Positions 26,523-35,805 of a stretch of DNA of 64,000 nt are shown here, piece after piece. Within the stretch, counting starts at the first letter, position 1, and each line of letters starts with the position of its first letter. The position numbers and the translations under genes are program-made. The stretch comes from Zunongwangia atlantica 22II14-10F7 (GTDB lineage Bacteria; Bacteroidota; Bacteroidia; Flavobacteriales; Flavobacteriaceae). The notes beneath the pieces are model-generated. The model saw only the letters and a program-made list of their open reading frames with translations. It was not told the origin of the DNA and made no database searches. The stretch lies in NCBI RefSeq assembly GCF_002094855.1, contig NZ_ARYN01000009.1, positions 62,001 to 126,000 on the forward strand, written 5' to 3'.

Positions 26523-26616
26523 AAACTACCTAGGGACAAACCTTCGAGTATTCATTGAAAACAAATTTTTAATTTCGAGGCAAGCCTAGGGATATTATAC
26601 CTTTTGGCGGTGCCAA
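26523..26616. repeat. Dispersed intergenic repeat, copy 2
   Basis: This 94-base element is alignable end to end with 10246-10341. Identical blocks include AATTTC, AGGCAAGCCT and TTTGGCGGTGCCAA. It lies just after a gene stop and directly abuts a strong terminator. Confidence 0.8.
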
Positions 26617-26650
26617 TAAAAAACTCCCGATAAAATTGGGAGTTTTTTAT
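26616..26650. terminator. Bidirectional intrinsic terminator
   Basis: An 11-bp stem (AAAAAACTCCC / GGGAGTTTTTT) with a 9-base loop sits between the PLDc_N gene (+) and guaC (-) and has A- and T-runs for both directions. Confidence 0.88.
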
Positions 26651-26669
26651 TGATCATAATCTATTGTAA

Positions 26670-27710
26670 TTATTTGCTGTAAACCGTATTTTCCTGTTCT
26701 GCCACTCTAATAAAAGTAGTTCGTTTAGTTAGCTCTTTTAACCTGGCCGCACCAACATAAGTACAGGTACTTCTAATTCCGCCTAAAATATCCTGTAATG
26801 TATTTTCAACAGCACCACGATAAGGAACTTCAACTGTTTTTCCTTCACTCGCACGATATTCGGCTACACCACCGGCATGTTTATCCATCGCAGTAGCAGA
26901 ACTCATTCCGTAGAAACGTTTAAATTTATTCCCCTCCAGTTCAATAATATCACCTCCACTCTCATCGTGACCGGCCAACATTCCGCCAAGCATTACAAAA
27001 TCGGCACCAGCACCAAAAGCTTTCGCTACATCACCGGGAATAGCACAACCACCATCACTAATTATTTGTCCGCCCAGGCCATGTGCCGCATCTGCACATT
27101 CAATAATGGCAGATAATTGTGGGTAACCAACACCTGTTTTTACCCGTGTAGTACACACAGATCCTGGCCCAATACCAACTTTTATAATATCTGCTCCGGC
27201 GATAAGTAATTCTTCAACCATTTCGCCAGTAACTACATTTCCGGCGATAATAACTTTATCTGGATAGTTTTCTCTTGTATTTTTCACAAATTCTACAAAA
27301 TGTTCAGAATAGCCATTCGCAACATCAATACAAATAAATTTAAGATCTTTAGAAAGTGCTAAAACCGCTTTTAACTTTTTAGAATCTTCTTTTCCTGTTC
27401 CAGTACTTACGGCTATGTAATTTTTAAGTGCTAAAGGGGTTTCGTTTAAAAAAGCCTCCCATTCTTTTAAGGAATAGTGTTTATGAATGGCGGTAAACAA
27501 TTGCTTTTCTGCAAGTTTTTTAGCCATCTCAAAAGTTCCTACGGTATCCATATTGGCCGCCATTATTGGAACTCCCGTCCAGGTAATATTGCTATGCAAA
27601 AATGTGTATTCTCTTTCTAAACTTACCTGAGATCTACTTTTTAAGGTAGATCGTTTAGGGCGTATCATTACATCTTTAAATCCAAGTTTTAAATCCTGCT
27701 CAATTCTCAT
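26670..27710 (-). CDS. guaC: GMP reductase
   Basis: GuaC reduces GMP to IMP and ammonia with NADPH in purine salvage. The 346-residue TIM-barrel protein begins [22 protein letters not shown], typical of GuaC rather than IMP dehydrogenase. It has no CBS domains, carries the catalytic loop [11 protein letters not shown] with the nucleophilic Cys, and has [23 protein letters not shown] and [19 protein letters not shown] box lies 24 bases upstream. Confidence 0.95.
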   Translation of the reverse strand: MRIEQDLKLGFKDVMIRPKRSTLKSRSQVSLEREYTFLHSNITWTGVPIMAANMDTVGTFEMAKKLAEKQLFTAIHKHYSLKEWEAFLNETPLALKNYIAVSTGTGKEDSKKLKAVLALSKDLKFICIDVANGYSEHFVEFVKNTRENYPDKVIIAGNVVTGEMVEELLIAGADIIKVGIGPGSVCTTRVKTGVGYPQLSAIIECADAAHGLGGQIISDGGCAIPGDVAKAFGAGADFVMLGGMLAGHDESGGDIIELEGNKFKRFYGMSSATAMDKHAGGVAEYRASEGKTVEVPYRGAVENTLQDILGGIRSTCTYVGAARLKELTKRTTFIRVAEQENTVYSK

Positions 27711-27733
27711 TCAACTTTTAATTTGGTTACTCT

Positions 27734-27741
27734 CAAAAATA
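27734..27741 (-). promoter_or_regulatory. Probable -7 box of guaC promoter
   Basis: TATTTTTG on the minus strand matches TAnnTTTG. No clear TTG is found at the usual -33 distance (a TTA lies near it), so the assignment is tentative. Confidence 0.4.
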
Positions 27742-27794
27742 AAAGTTAGTTTTTTATAATCTGGGCTTTAAAGCATAAATTTCAGTACTTAATT

Positions 27795-28202
27795 TTAAAA
27801 ATCTTCCAACTTACTGTTATTCACCTCAATCCAATACCCATCTGGATCCTTAAAATAAATTTGCTCTACACCATCGGGCCGTGTATTGGTTGTATCTGCT
27901 ATACCCGCACTATTTTCAAAAGCCACATTTTGTTTCCGAAGAAATTCTATAAAACCAAATAAATTTGAAGTATTAAAAGCTAGATGAACCCCCTTATTTT
28001 TCTCGGTTTTCTCATTACTTTCTATTAAATGAATCTGCACATCGTTACTGGCCTTTACCCATTTAAATTTTTCTCCCAAACCAGCATTATATATTTCCTT
28101 AAATCCTAAAATATCTCGATAGAACTGAAGTGAAACCTGCAAATCTGCAACTAACAATGCATCGTGATCTTTTTGTAAACCGAAATGATTTTGAGTTTCC
28201 AT
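27795..28202 (-). CDS. VOC-family (glyoxalase/bleomycin-resistance-like) protein
   Basis: This 135-residue protein has two VOC beta-alpha-beta-beta-beta modules. KDHDALLVADLQVSLQFYRDILGF starts the first, and IYFKDPDGYWIEVNN, with the typical metal-ligand Glu, ends the second. The substrate is unknown; glyoxalase and dioxygenase activities occur in the superfamily. It is a single gene upstream of guaC on the same strand, with 84 bases between. Confidence 0.88.
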   Translation of the reverse strand: METQNHFGLQKDHDALLVADLQVSLQFYRDILGFKEIYNAGLGEKFKWVKASNDVQIHLIESNEKTEKNKGVHLAFNTSNLFGFIEFLRKQNVAFENSAGIADTTNTRPDGVEQIYFKDPDGYWIEVNNSKLEDF

Positions 28203-28379
28203 AGTGACCTTTATTTAATTTCTATTGTATACAAAATGCAAGATAGTAGAATTTGAAATTATATATTTTTTGAAGCAATTTTTGAAAATCAATCTCTCTA
28301 GAAAGTTTTATTAGATTACTCTTAAAAGAGTTTTTTGCTGAAACCAAAAAAGCTAACTTTACCATTAAAAGCTTAGATC

Positions 28380-28958
28380 TTGAAGAAAATAGAAATTTTA
28401 GAAAAGAAAGTACTATCTAACGAATGGGCTGTTTTAAATGAATATGTTTATAGTTTTGAACGTAAAGATGGCACCAAACAAATACATAACCGTGAAGTTT
28501 ATGATAAGGGAGACGGCTCTGCCATTATACTTTACAACAAAGAATCCAATAAAATTATTCTAACCCGCCAATTTAGAATCCCTACTTATGTTAATGGCAA
28601 CCAAAACGGTTATATGATTGAAGCTTGTGCAGGATTATTAGATGGGCTTACACCTGAAGAGTGCGTGGTAAAAGAAACTGAAGAAGAAACCGGTTATAAA
28701 ATTGAAACGCCAAAAAGATTATTTCATTCTTATATGGTGGCCGGCGCCGTTACTGAAATTATTTACTTTTTTATTGCTCCTTATAATGAATCTATGAAAG
28801 TTACCAAGGGTGGTGGCTTAGAAGATGAAGGCGAAGAAATTGAAGTTTTAGAATACGATTTTGATGAAGCCTACAATATGATCTTTACAGGCGAGATAAT
28901 TGACGCAAAAACAATTATGCTTTTACAGCACATGAAAATTGAAAAAATAATGGAATAA
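28380..28958 (+). CDS. nudK: GDP-mannose pyrophosphatase, Nudix family
   Basis: NudK hydrolyses GDP-mannose to GMP and mannose-1-phosphate. The 192-residue protein aligns along its whole length with E. coli NudK (KREVYD-like REVYDKGDGSAIILYN, RQFRIPTYVNGNQNGYMIEACAG). The Nudix box is GLLDGLTPEECVVKETEEET. No ATG lies near the conserved N-terminus, and the frame opens at TTG at 28380 (read as MKKIEILEKKVL). TTG is therefore the probable start. A near-consensus TAACTTTA box lies about 25 bases upstream. Confidence 0.9.
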   Translation: MKKIEILEKKVLSNEWAVLNEYVYSFERKDGTKQIHNREVYDKGDGSAIILYNKESNKIILTRQFRIPTYVNGNQNGYMIEACAGLLDGLTPEECVVKETEEETGYKIETPKRLFHSYMVAGAVTEIIYFFIAPYNESMKVTKGGGLEDEGEEIEVLEYDFDEAYNMIFTGEIIDAKTIMLLQHMKIEKIME

Positions 28959-29134
28959 TATTCCGATAACTAAAAATTTCGACTAATAATTTTCCGTTTT
29001 TAAACGTTATTAACATTTTCAGGAGTATTTTTCCCAAAAAATCCATATATTGCACCCATACCGAAAATAACCCTATTCTAACTAATTATAGTTTTAAGCT
29101 CTTAGCGCTTAACTTAACCATCAAATAGGCGAAT

Positions 29135-29299
29135 ATGCCACGAATGAAAAAGCAACGAATATTAGGAACCATTTCACTAATATTTGCATTACTCATTTTT
29201 GAATTAGATAGGACCGGAGAACTTGTTTTAGTTTCAGGAGCACTTCTTGGCTTAGGGGTAAGTTTATTCTTCATTCCGCTTATAAAAAGAGCTTTATAA
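29135..29299 (+). CDS. Small membrane protein, 54 aa
   Basis: The frame starts ATG at 29135 (MPRMKKQRILGTISLIFAL) and ends TAA at 29297-29299. Two hydrophobic segments (LGTISLIFALLIFEL; VLVSGALLGLGVSLFFIPLI) are separated by a short charged loop (DRTGE), and the end is basic. The positive-inside pattern and codon use look natural, and the frame lies in an otherwise empty gap between nudK and the pentapeptide gene. The function is unknown. Confidence 0.65.
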   Translation: MPRMKKQRILGTISLIFALLIFELDRTGELVLVSGALLGLGVSLFFIPLIKRAL

Positions 29300-29467
29300 A
29301 CATCCTGTTTATAAGCTTACGTTCTATTTTAAAATCCCATCCTTAAATTGGATTATTGCGGACGGAAAAACTCTTCACTTTTTTTTTAAACATTTAGGAA
29401 TCAGCATTTAAAATTCCAAAACAATTCTTTATCCTTGCAATAGCTAATTAACCGAACTTGAAAAGTA

Positions 29468-30043
29468 ATGACCAATCGAGCATATTGTGACGAGGAGGAA
29501 TTTATAAACCTAGATTTCCAAAAAACAGTTTTTAATAAAGGAGAATACGAGTACTGTACGTTTAAAAACTGCAATTTTAATGCTGTAAATTTATCTGCCG
29601 TTAGTTTCTCTGAATGCGAATTTTTAGACTGCGACTTTAGTAATGCAAATATTAAAAACACCCAATTTAACCAGGTGAAATTTGAATCCTGTAAACTTAT
29701 AGGTTTAGGTTTTGATGGCTGCAACGATTTTTTACTTTCATTTCAGTTTGTTCACTGTAGCTTAGATTTTTCTTCCTTTTACAATCTAAAACTAAAAAGT
29801 ACATTTTTTGAAAGCTGCTCCCTTAAAGAAGTAGACTTTAGCAATAGTGATTTTTCTGAATCTATTTTTAGCAATTGTGATTTACAGGGAGCTATTTTTG
29901 AAAATACTAATTTACAGAAATGCGATTTTAAGTCGGCCAAAAATTTCAATATTCACCCTTCAGAAAATCAAATCTCTAAAGCTATTTTTTCTTCAGAAAA
30001 TTTAAGCGGACTCTTACAAAGTTTCAATATAAAGATTGAATAA
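29468..30043 (+). CDS. Pentapeptide-repeat protein
   Basis: The 191-residue protein is built of tandem pentapeptides with a central Phe/Leu and small or Cys flanks (for example CTFKN-CNFNA-VNLSA-VSFSE-CEFLD-CDFSN). This gives a right-handed quadrilateral beta-helix, as in Qnr/McbG-type proteins. The repeats run from about residue 22 to 165 with a short break near 80-95. Qnr-like proteins protect DNA gyrase, but most bacterial members have no known function and a quinolone link cannot be claimed. The stop is one base before the class-IV aminotransferase start, so they form an operon. Confidence 0.86.
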   Translation: MTNRAYCDEEEFINLDFQKTVFNKGEYEYCTFKNCNFNAVNLSAVSFSECEFLDCDFSNANIKNTQFNQVKFESCKLIGLGFDGCNDFLLSFQFVHCSLDFSSFYNLKLKSTFFESCSLKEVDFSNSDFSESIFSNCDLQGAIFENTNLQKCDFKSAKNFNIHPSENQISKAIFSSENLSGLLQSFNIKIE

Positions 30044-30044
30044 T

Positions 30045-30956
30045 ATGATTCACGGAACACACAATGCTATAGAAGATCCCAGAAATGCAAACATAAAGAT
30101 CATGATTAACGATGAATTTTATGATCGCCAGGATGCGAAAATCTCTGTTTTTGACAGTGGTTATTTAGTTGGCGATGGTATTTGGGAAGCTTTTAGATTA
30201 CATAAAGGACATTTGGCTTTTTCAGAGATGCATTTAAAACGTCTTTGGAGCGCTGCCGCCAGTGTTGGAATGACTTTCCCTTTTAGTAAAAAAGAATTAC
30301 TGGATAAAGTATGGAAAGTTATCGAGCTTAACCAGATGCAGGATAATGTTCATGTTAGAGTAATGATTACCCGTGGTATTAAAAAAACACCTTCACAAGA
30401 TCCAAGATTAACCATTAGCGGGCCAAATGTTGTGATTATTGCTGAACATAAAAAAGCCAACCAGGATAGCAAAGAAAAGGGAATTACTTTATTTACAAGT
30501 ACGATTAGAAGAGGTAGCCCAGATTATTTGGACCCTCGTTTAAATTGCCATTCTAAATTACACGAAGTACAGGCTTTAGTACAAGCTATTGAAGCTGGTG
30601 CAGATGAAGCACTAATGTTAGACATTAATGGCTTTGTTAGTACCTGCAACGCTACAAATTTCTTTATTGTTCGTGATAATGAAGTTTGGACCTCTACTGG
30701 TGAGTATTGTATGAATGGTATCACACGCCAAAATGTTATTAGAGTTTGTGAAAAACACGATGTGGTTTGTAAACAAAAAAACTTCTCGTTATTTGACGTT
30801 TATAATGCAGATGAGGCTTTTGTAACAGGAACTTTTGGCGGACTAACACCTGTTACTAAAATTGATGGTAGAATTATTGGGGAAGGCAAATACGGCGATT
30901 TCACAAAAAAACTAAGTGGTTTTTACGAGCAATTAATTGAAGAAGAATGCGCTTAA
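30045..30956 (+). CDS. Class-IV PLP aminotransferase
   Basis: This 303-residue fold-IV PLP enzyme belongs to the branched-chain aminotransferase / D-amino-acid aminotransferase / ADC lyase group. DSGYLVGDGIWEAFRLHKGHLAF begins the small domain. LNCHSKLHEVQ contains the PLP-lysine (in CHSKL), followed by GADEALMLDINGFVSTCNATNFF and GITRQNVIRVC. The substrate is not determined. A TTG at 30036 is in frame but the ATG at 30045 is preferred. It is co-directional with a sulfotransferase-like gene 28 bases downstream. Confidence 0.87.
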   Translation: MIHGTHNAIEDPRNANIKIMINDEFYDRQDAKISVFDSGYLVGDGIWEAFRLHKGHLAFSEMHLKRLWSAAASVGMTFPFSKKELLDKVWKVIELNQMQDNVHVRVMITRGIKKTPSQDPRLTISGPNVVIIAEHKKANQDSKEKGITLFTSTIRRGSPDYLDPRLNCHSKLHEVQALVQAIEAGADEALMLDINGFVSTCNATNFFIVRDNEVWTSTGEYCMNGITRQNVIRVCEKHDVVCKQKNFSLFDVYNADEAFVTGTFGGLTPVTKIDGRIIGEGKYGDFTKKLSGFYEQLIEEECA

Positions 30957-30984
30957 AAACATCCAATATTAGCAATTAACCAAA

Positions 30985-31713
30985 ATGAATACACCAGATA
31001 TTAAGCGAATTTGCCTGTGGTCTTGCCCTCGTAATATTTCTACGGCTACCATGTATTCTTTCGCACAACGCAGCGATACTAAAGTTTACGACGAACCTCT
31101 TTACGGCTATTATCTAAAAGAAACCAATGCCGCCGCTTATCATCCCGGGGCAAACCAAATTATGGATAGTATGGAATGTAACGGAGATAAAGTTGTAGAG
31201 ATGATGCTAAATTCACAAGAAAAACCAGTGTTGTTTTTTAAGAATATGACGCATCATTTATTAAATCTGGATACCTCATTCTTAAAAAACGTTACCAATG
31301 TTTTGCTTACCAGAGATCCCAGGGATATGATTCCGTCTTTTCATCAGGTGATCAAAAATCCAAAAATGCAGGATGTTGGCTATTTAGCACATACTGAAAT
31401 TCTTAAAAAATTGGATCAATTAAATGCAAAGACCATTGTATTGGATTCTACTGAAACTTTAAAAGATCCTGCAGCTAAGCTTAGAAAGCTCTGCGATTTT
31501 ATTGGAGTTCCGTTTGAAGAAAATATGCTTCATTGGGAAGCCGGACCAATTAAAGAAGATGGGGTTTGGGCAGCACACTGGTACGGAAACGTACATAAAT
31601 CTACCGGTTTCAATAAATACGAACCAAAAGAAAAAGAAATTCCGCATCAATTAAAACCGCTTTTAGAAGAATGTATACCACATTACGAGGTTTTAAAAAG
31701 ACGCTCTATTTAA
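30985..31713 (+). CDS. Sulfotransferase-like P-loop protein
   Basis: The 242-residue protein has WSCPRNISTATMYSFAQR at residues 12-29, which resembles the 5'-phosphosulfate-binding loop of sulfotransferases. NVLLTRDPRDMIPSFHQV, near residue 100, resembles the 3'-phosphate-binding motif. No signal or membrane helix is seen. The sulfate acceptor is unknown, and some members of this group have no proven activity. It follows the class-IV aminotransferase by 28 bases, suggesting a joint substrate or product. Similar domains may be fused to aminotransferases elsewhere (see findings). Confidence 0.78.
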   Translation: MNTPDIKRICLWSCPRNISTATMYSFAQRSDTKVYDEPLYGYYLKETNAAAYHPGANQIMDSMECNGDKVVEMMLNSQEKPVLFFKNMTHHLLNLDTSFLKNVTNVLLTRDPRDMIPSFHQVIKNPKMQDVGYLAHTEILKKLDQLNAKTIVLDSTETLKDPAAKLRKLCDFIGVPFEENMLHWEAGPIKEDGVWAAHWYGNVHKSTGFNKYEPKEKEIPHQLKPLLEECIPHYEVLKRRSI

Positions 31714-31763
31714 ATAATTTCAGAAATAATTATATTTGAAATTCGCTCTCTAACTTATAAAAC

Positions 31764-32339
31764 ATGCAAGAAAGACTAGACATCATCAACATTTTTAGAT
31801 TCAATAAAAAAGAAATTGATGATTACGATAAAAAAGTAAAAAGACTAAAAAGGTGGTCGTATTTTATCCTGTTTTACTGTGTACTTGCCTGGTCGCTCAT
31901 CTTAATTACCATTGTGATGGATTTAGTTTCAAATTCTGCTTTGCTGGTGTGGGAAGAAGCAGGTGTTTTGGTAATGATGGCCATCGTAGCGCTAACATTT
32001 TGTTCAAAAATAATGAGTCAGATTCAATTAATTAGTCACGAAAATTTTCTTCTAAAAAAGCCCAAAATTAGCTCAGATTATAACGAAAGTTTTAAAAGTC
32101 TTGTAAAAAAGGCCAATCTTAGGTTTTATCCAGAACTTCCATTAGCAATTTTGGGAGTAATCATATTTATTTCAGCTATTCTTATCACCGGCTTTAAAAA
32201 TATGACTTATAGCGCTACAATTTGGGAATATGCAAAAATTGCCATTGTGCTATTTTTTGTGATTGAAGTTATTTCAATCTTTAAACTACAACAGGGATTA
32301 AAACAGAATATTAGCAAAGCTGAATCGTCTAAAGCATGA
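31764..32339 (+). CDS. Four-helix membrane protein, unknown function
   Basis: The 191-residue protein has a polar N-terminal 30 residues and four hydrophobic segments at about 33-55, 63-85, 125-145 and 155-175. A charged region of about 40 residues lies between the second and third. It has no signal peptide or recognisable domain. Its stop overlaps the start of the DUF1801 gene by four bases (ATGA), so the two are coupled. Confidence 0.7.
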   Translation: MQERLDIINIFRFNKKEIDDYDKKVKRLKRWSYFILFYCVLAWSLILITIVMDLVSNSALLVWEEAGVLVMMAIVALTFCSKIMSQIQLISHENFLLKKPKISSDYNESFKSLVKKANLRFYPELPLAILGVIIFISAILITGFKNMTYSATIWEYAKIAIVLFFVIEVISIFKLQQGLKQNISKAESSKA

Positions 32340-32794
32340 AAACCGAAGCTGTTACTCCAAAGGAATATATAGAAAGCCTGCCAGAAGATCGACAGCTTAA
32401 AATCCAAAAACTAAGAGAAGTTATAACAGCTAATCTCCCTAAAGGTTTTGAAGAAACGATGAATTACGGAATGATTGGTTATGTGGTACCACATTCTATT
32501 TACCCAAACGGGTATCATTGCGATGCTGCCATGCCACTCCCTTTTATGAATATTGCTTCACAAAAAAATCACATTACAATATATCATAATGGCATATATG
32601 CAGATTCTAAACTTTTAGAATGGTTTATTTCTGAATATAAAAAATATAGCTCTAAAAAGCCCAATATGGGCAAAAGCTGTATACGTTTTAGTAAAACGCA
32701 AGAAATTCCGTATCAATTATTTGGCGACCTGGCATCAAAATTGAAACCATTAGATTGGATTGCGATTTATGAGGCGCAAACTAAAAAAAGCTAA
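32336..32794 (+). CDS. DUF1801 domain protein
   Basis: This 152-residue soluble protein fits DUF1801 (YdhG-like). TPKEYIESLPEDRQLKIQKLREVI begins it, and MNYGMIGYVV, FMNIASQKNHITIYH and CIRFSKTQEIP follow in the family order. The function is unknown; some relatives bind iron. The ATG overlaps the stop of the upstream membrane-protein gene. Confidence 0.85.
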   Translation: MKTEAVTPKEYIESLPEDRQLKIQKLREVITANLPKGFEETMNYGMIGYVVPHSIYPNGYHCDAAMPLPFMNIASQKNHITIYHNGIYADSKLLEWFISEYKKYSSKKPNMGKSCIRFSKTQEIPYQLFGDLASKLKPLDWIAIYEAQTKKS

Positions 32795-32946
32795 GCTTAT
32801 TGTGTAAAGGAACAGGTTTAACATTAAAGGCAGGAATGCTGTTAAAACCCTCCAAAAATCTGGATTCTTAACAGAATATGTTTTGAATGCCAAGGATTAA
32901 ATTTTAGGTTTACGGGATATTAATTATAGAAAAAACGACAAAATTT

Positions 32947-33432
32947 ATGTTTAAGTCAAAAAAGATTGCAGGTTTACTTTTTGTTTTTGCACTAATAACT
33001 GGATCGGCTGCGATAGCACAAACCCCAGCAATGCCACAACAACAAAAGGTAGATGTAGATGTAAGTGACGCTGAGCTTTCTAAATTTGCGAAAGCATATC
33101 AGGGATTACGAATGATGAATCAGGAAGTAAATCAAAAAATGATGAAAACTGTTCAGGATGGTGGTTTAGAAGTTCAACGCTTTAATGAGATTCACCAGGC
33201 TAGTCAGGACCCTAATAAAGAAGTAGAAGCTAGTGAAGAAGAGCTTGAAAAGCACAAAACTATTCTTGCTGAAATTGAAGGTATGCAGGGTGATTTTCAG
33301 AAAAAGATGGAAACCACAATTAAAGATCAGGGATTAACTTTAGAGCGTTTTGAAAAATTATCAATGGCGCTACAAACAGATCAGGAACTGCAAACCCGTT
33401 TGCAAAAAATGATGCAAAAAGGACAGGGATAA
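32947..33432 (+). CDS. DUF4168 secreted protein
   Basis: A Sec signal peptide (residues about 1-25, ending AIAQ) is followed by a helical domain with DVSDAELSKFAKAYQGLRMMNQE and a second similar module (TIKDQGLTLERFEKLSMALQTD). The pattern matches DUF4168. It is periplasmic and its role is unknown. Met and Gln are frequent. It has its own terminator downstream. Confidence 0.82.
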   Translation: MFKSKKIAGLLFVFALITGSAAIAQTPAMPQQQKVDVDVSDAELSKFAKAYQGLRMMNQEVNQKMMKTVQDGGLEVQRFNEIHQASQDPNKEVEASEEELEKHKTILAEIEGMQGDFQKKMETTIKDQGLTLERFEKLSMALQTDQELQTRLQKMMQKGQG

Positions 33433-33455
33433 TTTAATCCAAGATTCGATAATTT

Positions 33456-33485
33456 AAGCAGCAATTTTTATTGCTGCTTTTTTTA
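33456..33485 (+). terminator. Intrinsic terminator after DUF4168 gene
   Basis: A 9-bp stem (AAGCAGCAA / TTGCTGCTT) with a 6-base TTTTTA loop is followed by eight Ts, 23 bases after the stop. Confidence 0.88.
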
Positions 33486-33583
33486 TGAAATTATTTAAAA
33501 TATCATATCAATTTTAAACGCAATTTAACAGCTACACTTTTTACCAAATCTCAGCTTTACGTAAATTGAGTTAAAATAAAATT

Positions 33584-34261
33584 GTGAAGTCACAGGTATT
33601 TAAGATCACATATACTCTACTTTTTTTATGCTGTATCTTTCCTAGTATTTGTGAAGCCCAAACCATGAAACAAAAAGACAGCTTAAAATTTACAAATAAA
33701 GAAGTACCAGACATTATTTGGAGAGAAACCTACATTGCACTTTCTCATTATCCAGAATTAAAGGACACTCCAATTACCTTTAAATTCAAAAAAAACATAA
33801 AAAAGTCTTTCATGCAGGCTCAACCTAGCTTTTCAGGGATTTTTAAGAATAGAAAAAAAAGAGCCTACTTTATTTTTATAAATGAAGAAATTAAAATTGA
33901 AGACGAAGTCTTTACGGTTACCGATGCGCCAAAAGATGTGATTATTGGCTGGATCGCGCACGAGCTTGGTCATATTATGGATTATAGAAACCGAAGCGGA
34001 ATAAATATGCTGTGGTTTGGTGTAAAGTATCTAACTTCCCATAATTATATTCGTGAAGCTGAAAGAGCTGCTGATACCTATGCCGTAAATCACGGACTTG
34101 GCCATTACATCATAGCCACGAAAGATTTTATTCTAAACCAATCCAATCTTTCAGAAAATTATAAAAACCGAATAAAAAAGCTCTACTTATCTCAGGAAGA
34201 AATCGTAGAGCTTGTAGAACATCTTGACGAGCTGGAAGAAGAATCTCTGGAAAAAGATTAA
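33584..34261 (+). CDS. Putative secreted metalloprotease with HExxH motif
   Basis: The frame opens with GTG at 33584 (MKSQVFKITY when initiated), followed by a Sec signal ending EAQ at about residue 26. The mature protein has IGWIAHELGHIMDYR, an HExxH zinc site (His126, Glu127, His130), and a downstream REAERAADTYAVNHG whose Glu/Asp could be the third ligand. The ordered pattern resembles M48-like or ImmA-like gluzincins, but I cannot assign a family. The C-terminus is acidic. It converges on the GH3-like gene with only 2 bases between stops. Confidence 0.7.
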   Translation: MKSQVFKITYTLLFLCCIFPSICEAQTMKQKDSLKFTNKEVPDIIWRETYIALSHYPELKDTPITFKFKKNIKKSFMQAQPSFSGIFKNRKKRAYFIFINEEIKIEDEVFTVTDAPKDVIIGWIAHELGHIMDYRNRSGINMLWFGVKYLTSHNYIREAERAADTYAVNHGLGHYIIATKDFILNQSNLSENYKNRIKKLYLSQEEIVELVEHLDELEEESLEKD

Positions 34262-34263
34262 AA

Positions 34264-35805
34264 CTAATATTTGTTGGTTTTAAGTTCTTTTTTTACAAAT
34301 TCCTCAAATTGGGCAAATTTTTCTTCGTTCATTACTTTTTCCATTTTTACCTGTCCGCCTTTCTTTTTATTCGCACCACTCCACTCCGGAAAAATTTCAG
34401 GAGGCACTACAGTCACTTTTACACCTTTCAAGGCTTTGCTTCTGGCAACCCCATAATTTTTATTGGCATCTTTCAAACTTTGATCTAAAGCCTCAGCAAG
34501 TTCGTCTTCTGATGCAGAAGTTTCTGTACCCAAATACCAAGAATGATAAAATTCGCCATCTTCAAAACGTTTGGCAGCGATGGTAAATTCAGGGATTTTA
34601 ATATCAAATTTCTCTTCCAGCGCTTTTACCGCATCATTCATTTTATTTACTGAAAGTTGCGAACCAACAACATTCAGAAAAAATTTAGTTCTACCCGTAA
34701 TTCTAATCTCATACTTTTCTTTATCGGTAAATTTAATGGTATCCCCAATAATATATCTCCAGGCGCCAGAAACCGTACTAATAAGAAGCACATAATCTTT
34801 TTCTTCTTCAACCTCGTTTAGAGGAATTACCGGTGCATCATCTGTTAAAGAACCATCCTGATTTATATAATCTGGCTCAAAAGGAACAAATTCAAAATAA
34901 ATTCCGTTATCCAAAATTAGCTTCATGCTGTGAGTATCTGGGCGCTCTTGTAAGGCCAAAAATCCCTCTGAAGCTAAATAGGTATCGATTACCTGAATTG
35001 GTTTTCCCAATAAGGCATTAAAACTTTTCTCGTAAGGCTCAAATGCCACACCACCACTGGCATACACCTGCAAGTTTGGCCAAACTTCATGAATATTTTT
35101 TACGTTATGATGTTCGATCACTTTCTTCATCATTAATTCCATCCAGGACGGGATACCACTTAAAGCACCTATATCCCAGCTTTTGGCATTTTCAGCAATC
35201 TTTTCTACACGCTTATCCCAGTCGTCTATTTTAGCAATTTCCTCGCCTGGTTTGTAGTAACTACGAAACCAAAAAGGAATATTACTGGCACTAATTCCGC
35301 TAATTTCTCCTTCTTCGTGGTCACCCTCATGATGTAAATCTGTAGAACTACCAAGCATCATAATTTCTTTCTCGAAAAACTCAGGTTCCAAGTTGAAATT
35401 CGATAAAGCACCAACCTGTTTTATTCCGGCATTTCTAATACTCTCCACCATTTCGTCTGTAACCGGAATTCTTTTGCTGGATTTACCTGTAGTACCAGAA
35501 CTTAATGCAAAATAATGTGGTTTTCCCGGCCAGGTAATATCTTCTGCACCTTCATGAATTTGTGACCACCAACGCTCATTTAGCTTATTATAGTCGAAAT
35601 AAGGAACATGTTCTGCAAAAGCTTTTACAATATCTTCTGAGTCTAAGATTTCAGAAAATTTATAGAATTTTCCAAAGGAAGTGTCTTTAGCTTTTTCAAG
35701 TAAATTTTTAAGCACTTCTTTTTGAGCTTTGATTGCATCAGGTTCAGAAACAATAGTATCTCTTAAATCAATTAAACCTTTAATAATCGATCCTCTAATT
35801 GCCAT
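34264..35805 (-). CDS. GH3-family acyl-adenylating enzyme-like protein
   Basis: This 513-residue protein resembles the GH3 'auxin-responsive promoter' superfamily, which in plants joins amino acids to acyl acids via acyl-AMP. The ATP-binding segment is YFALSSGTTGKSSKRIPVTDEM, and EVWPNLQVYASGGVAFEPY and YIGDTIKF (motif GDTV-like) follow. The C-terminal small domain has KKKGGQVKMEKVM. Bacteroidetes members have no fixed substrate. It stands alone and converges on the metalloprotease-like gene. It is also possible that it acts in lipid or secondary metabolism. Confidence 0.85.
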   Translation of the reverse strand: MAIRGSIIKGLIDLRDTIVSEPDAIKAQKEVLKNLLEKAKDTSFGKFYKFSEILDSEDIVKAFAEHVPYFDYNKLNERWWSQIHEGAEDITWPGKPHYFALSSGTTGKSSKRIPVTDEMVESIRNAGIKQVGALSNFNLEPEFFEKEIMMLGSSTDLHHEGDHEEGEISGISASNIPFWFRSYYKPGEEIAKIDDWDKRVEKIAENAKSWDIGALSGIPSWMELMMKKVIEHHNVKNIHEVWPNLQVYASGGVAFEPYEKSFNALLGKPIQVIDTYLASEGFLALQERPDTHSMKLILDNGIYFEFVPFEPDYINQDGSLTDDAPVIPLNEVEEEKDYVLLISTVSGAWRYIIGDTIKFTDKEKYEIRITGRTKFFLNVVGSQLSVNKMNDAVKALEEKFDIKIPEFTIAAKRFEDGEFYHSWYLGTETSASEDELAEALDQSLKDANKNYGVARSKALKGVKVTVVPPEIFPEWSGANKKKGGQVKMEKVMNEEKFAQFEEFVKKELKTNKY

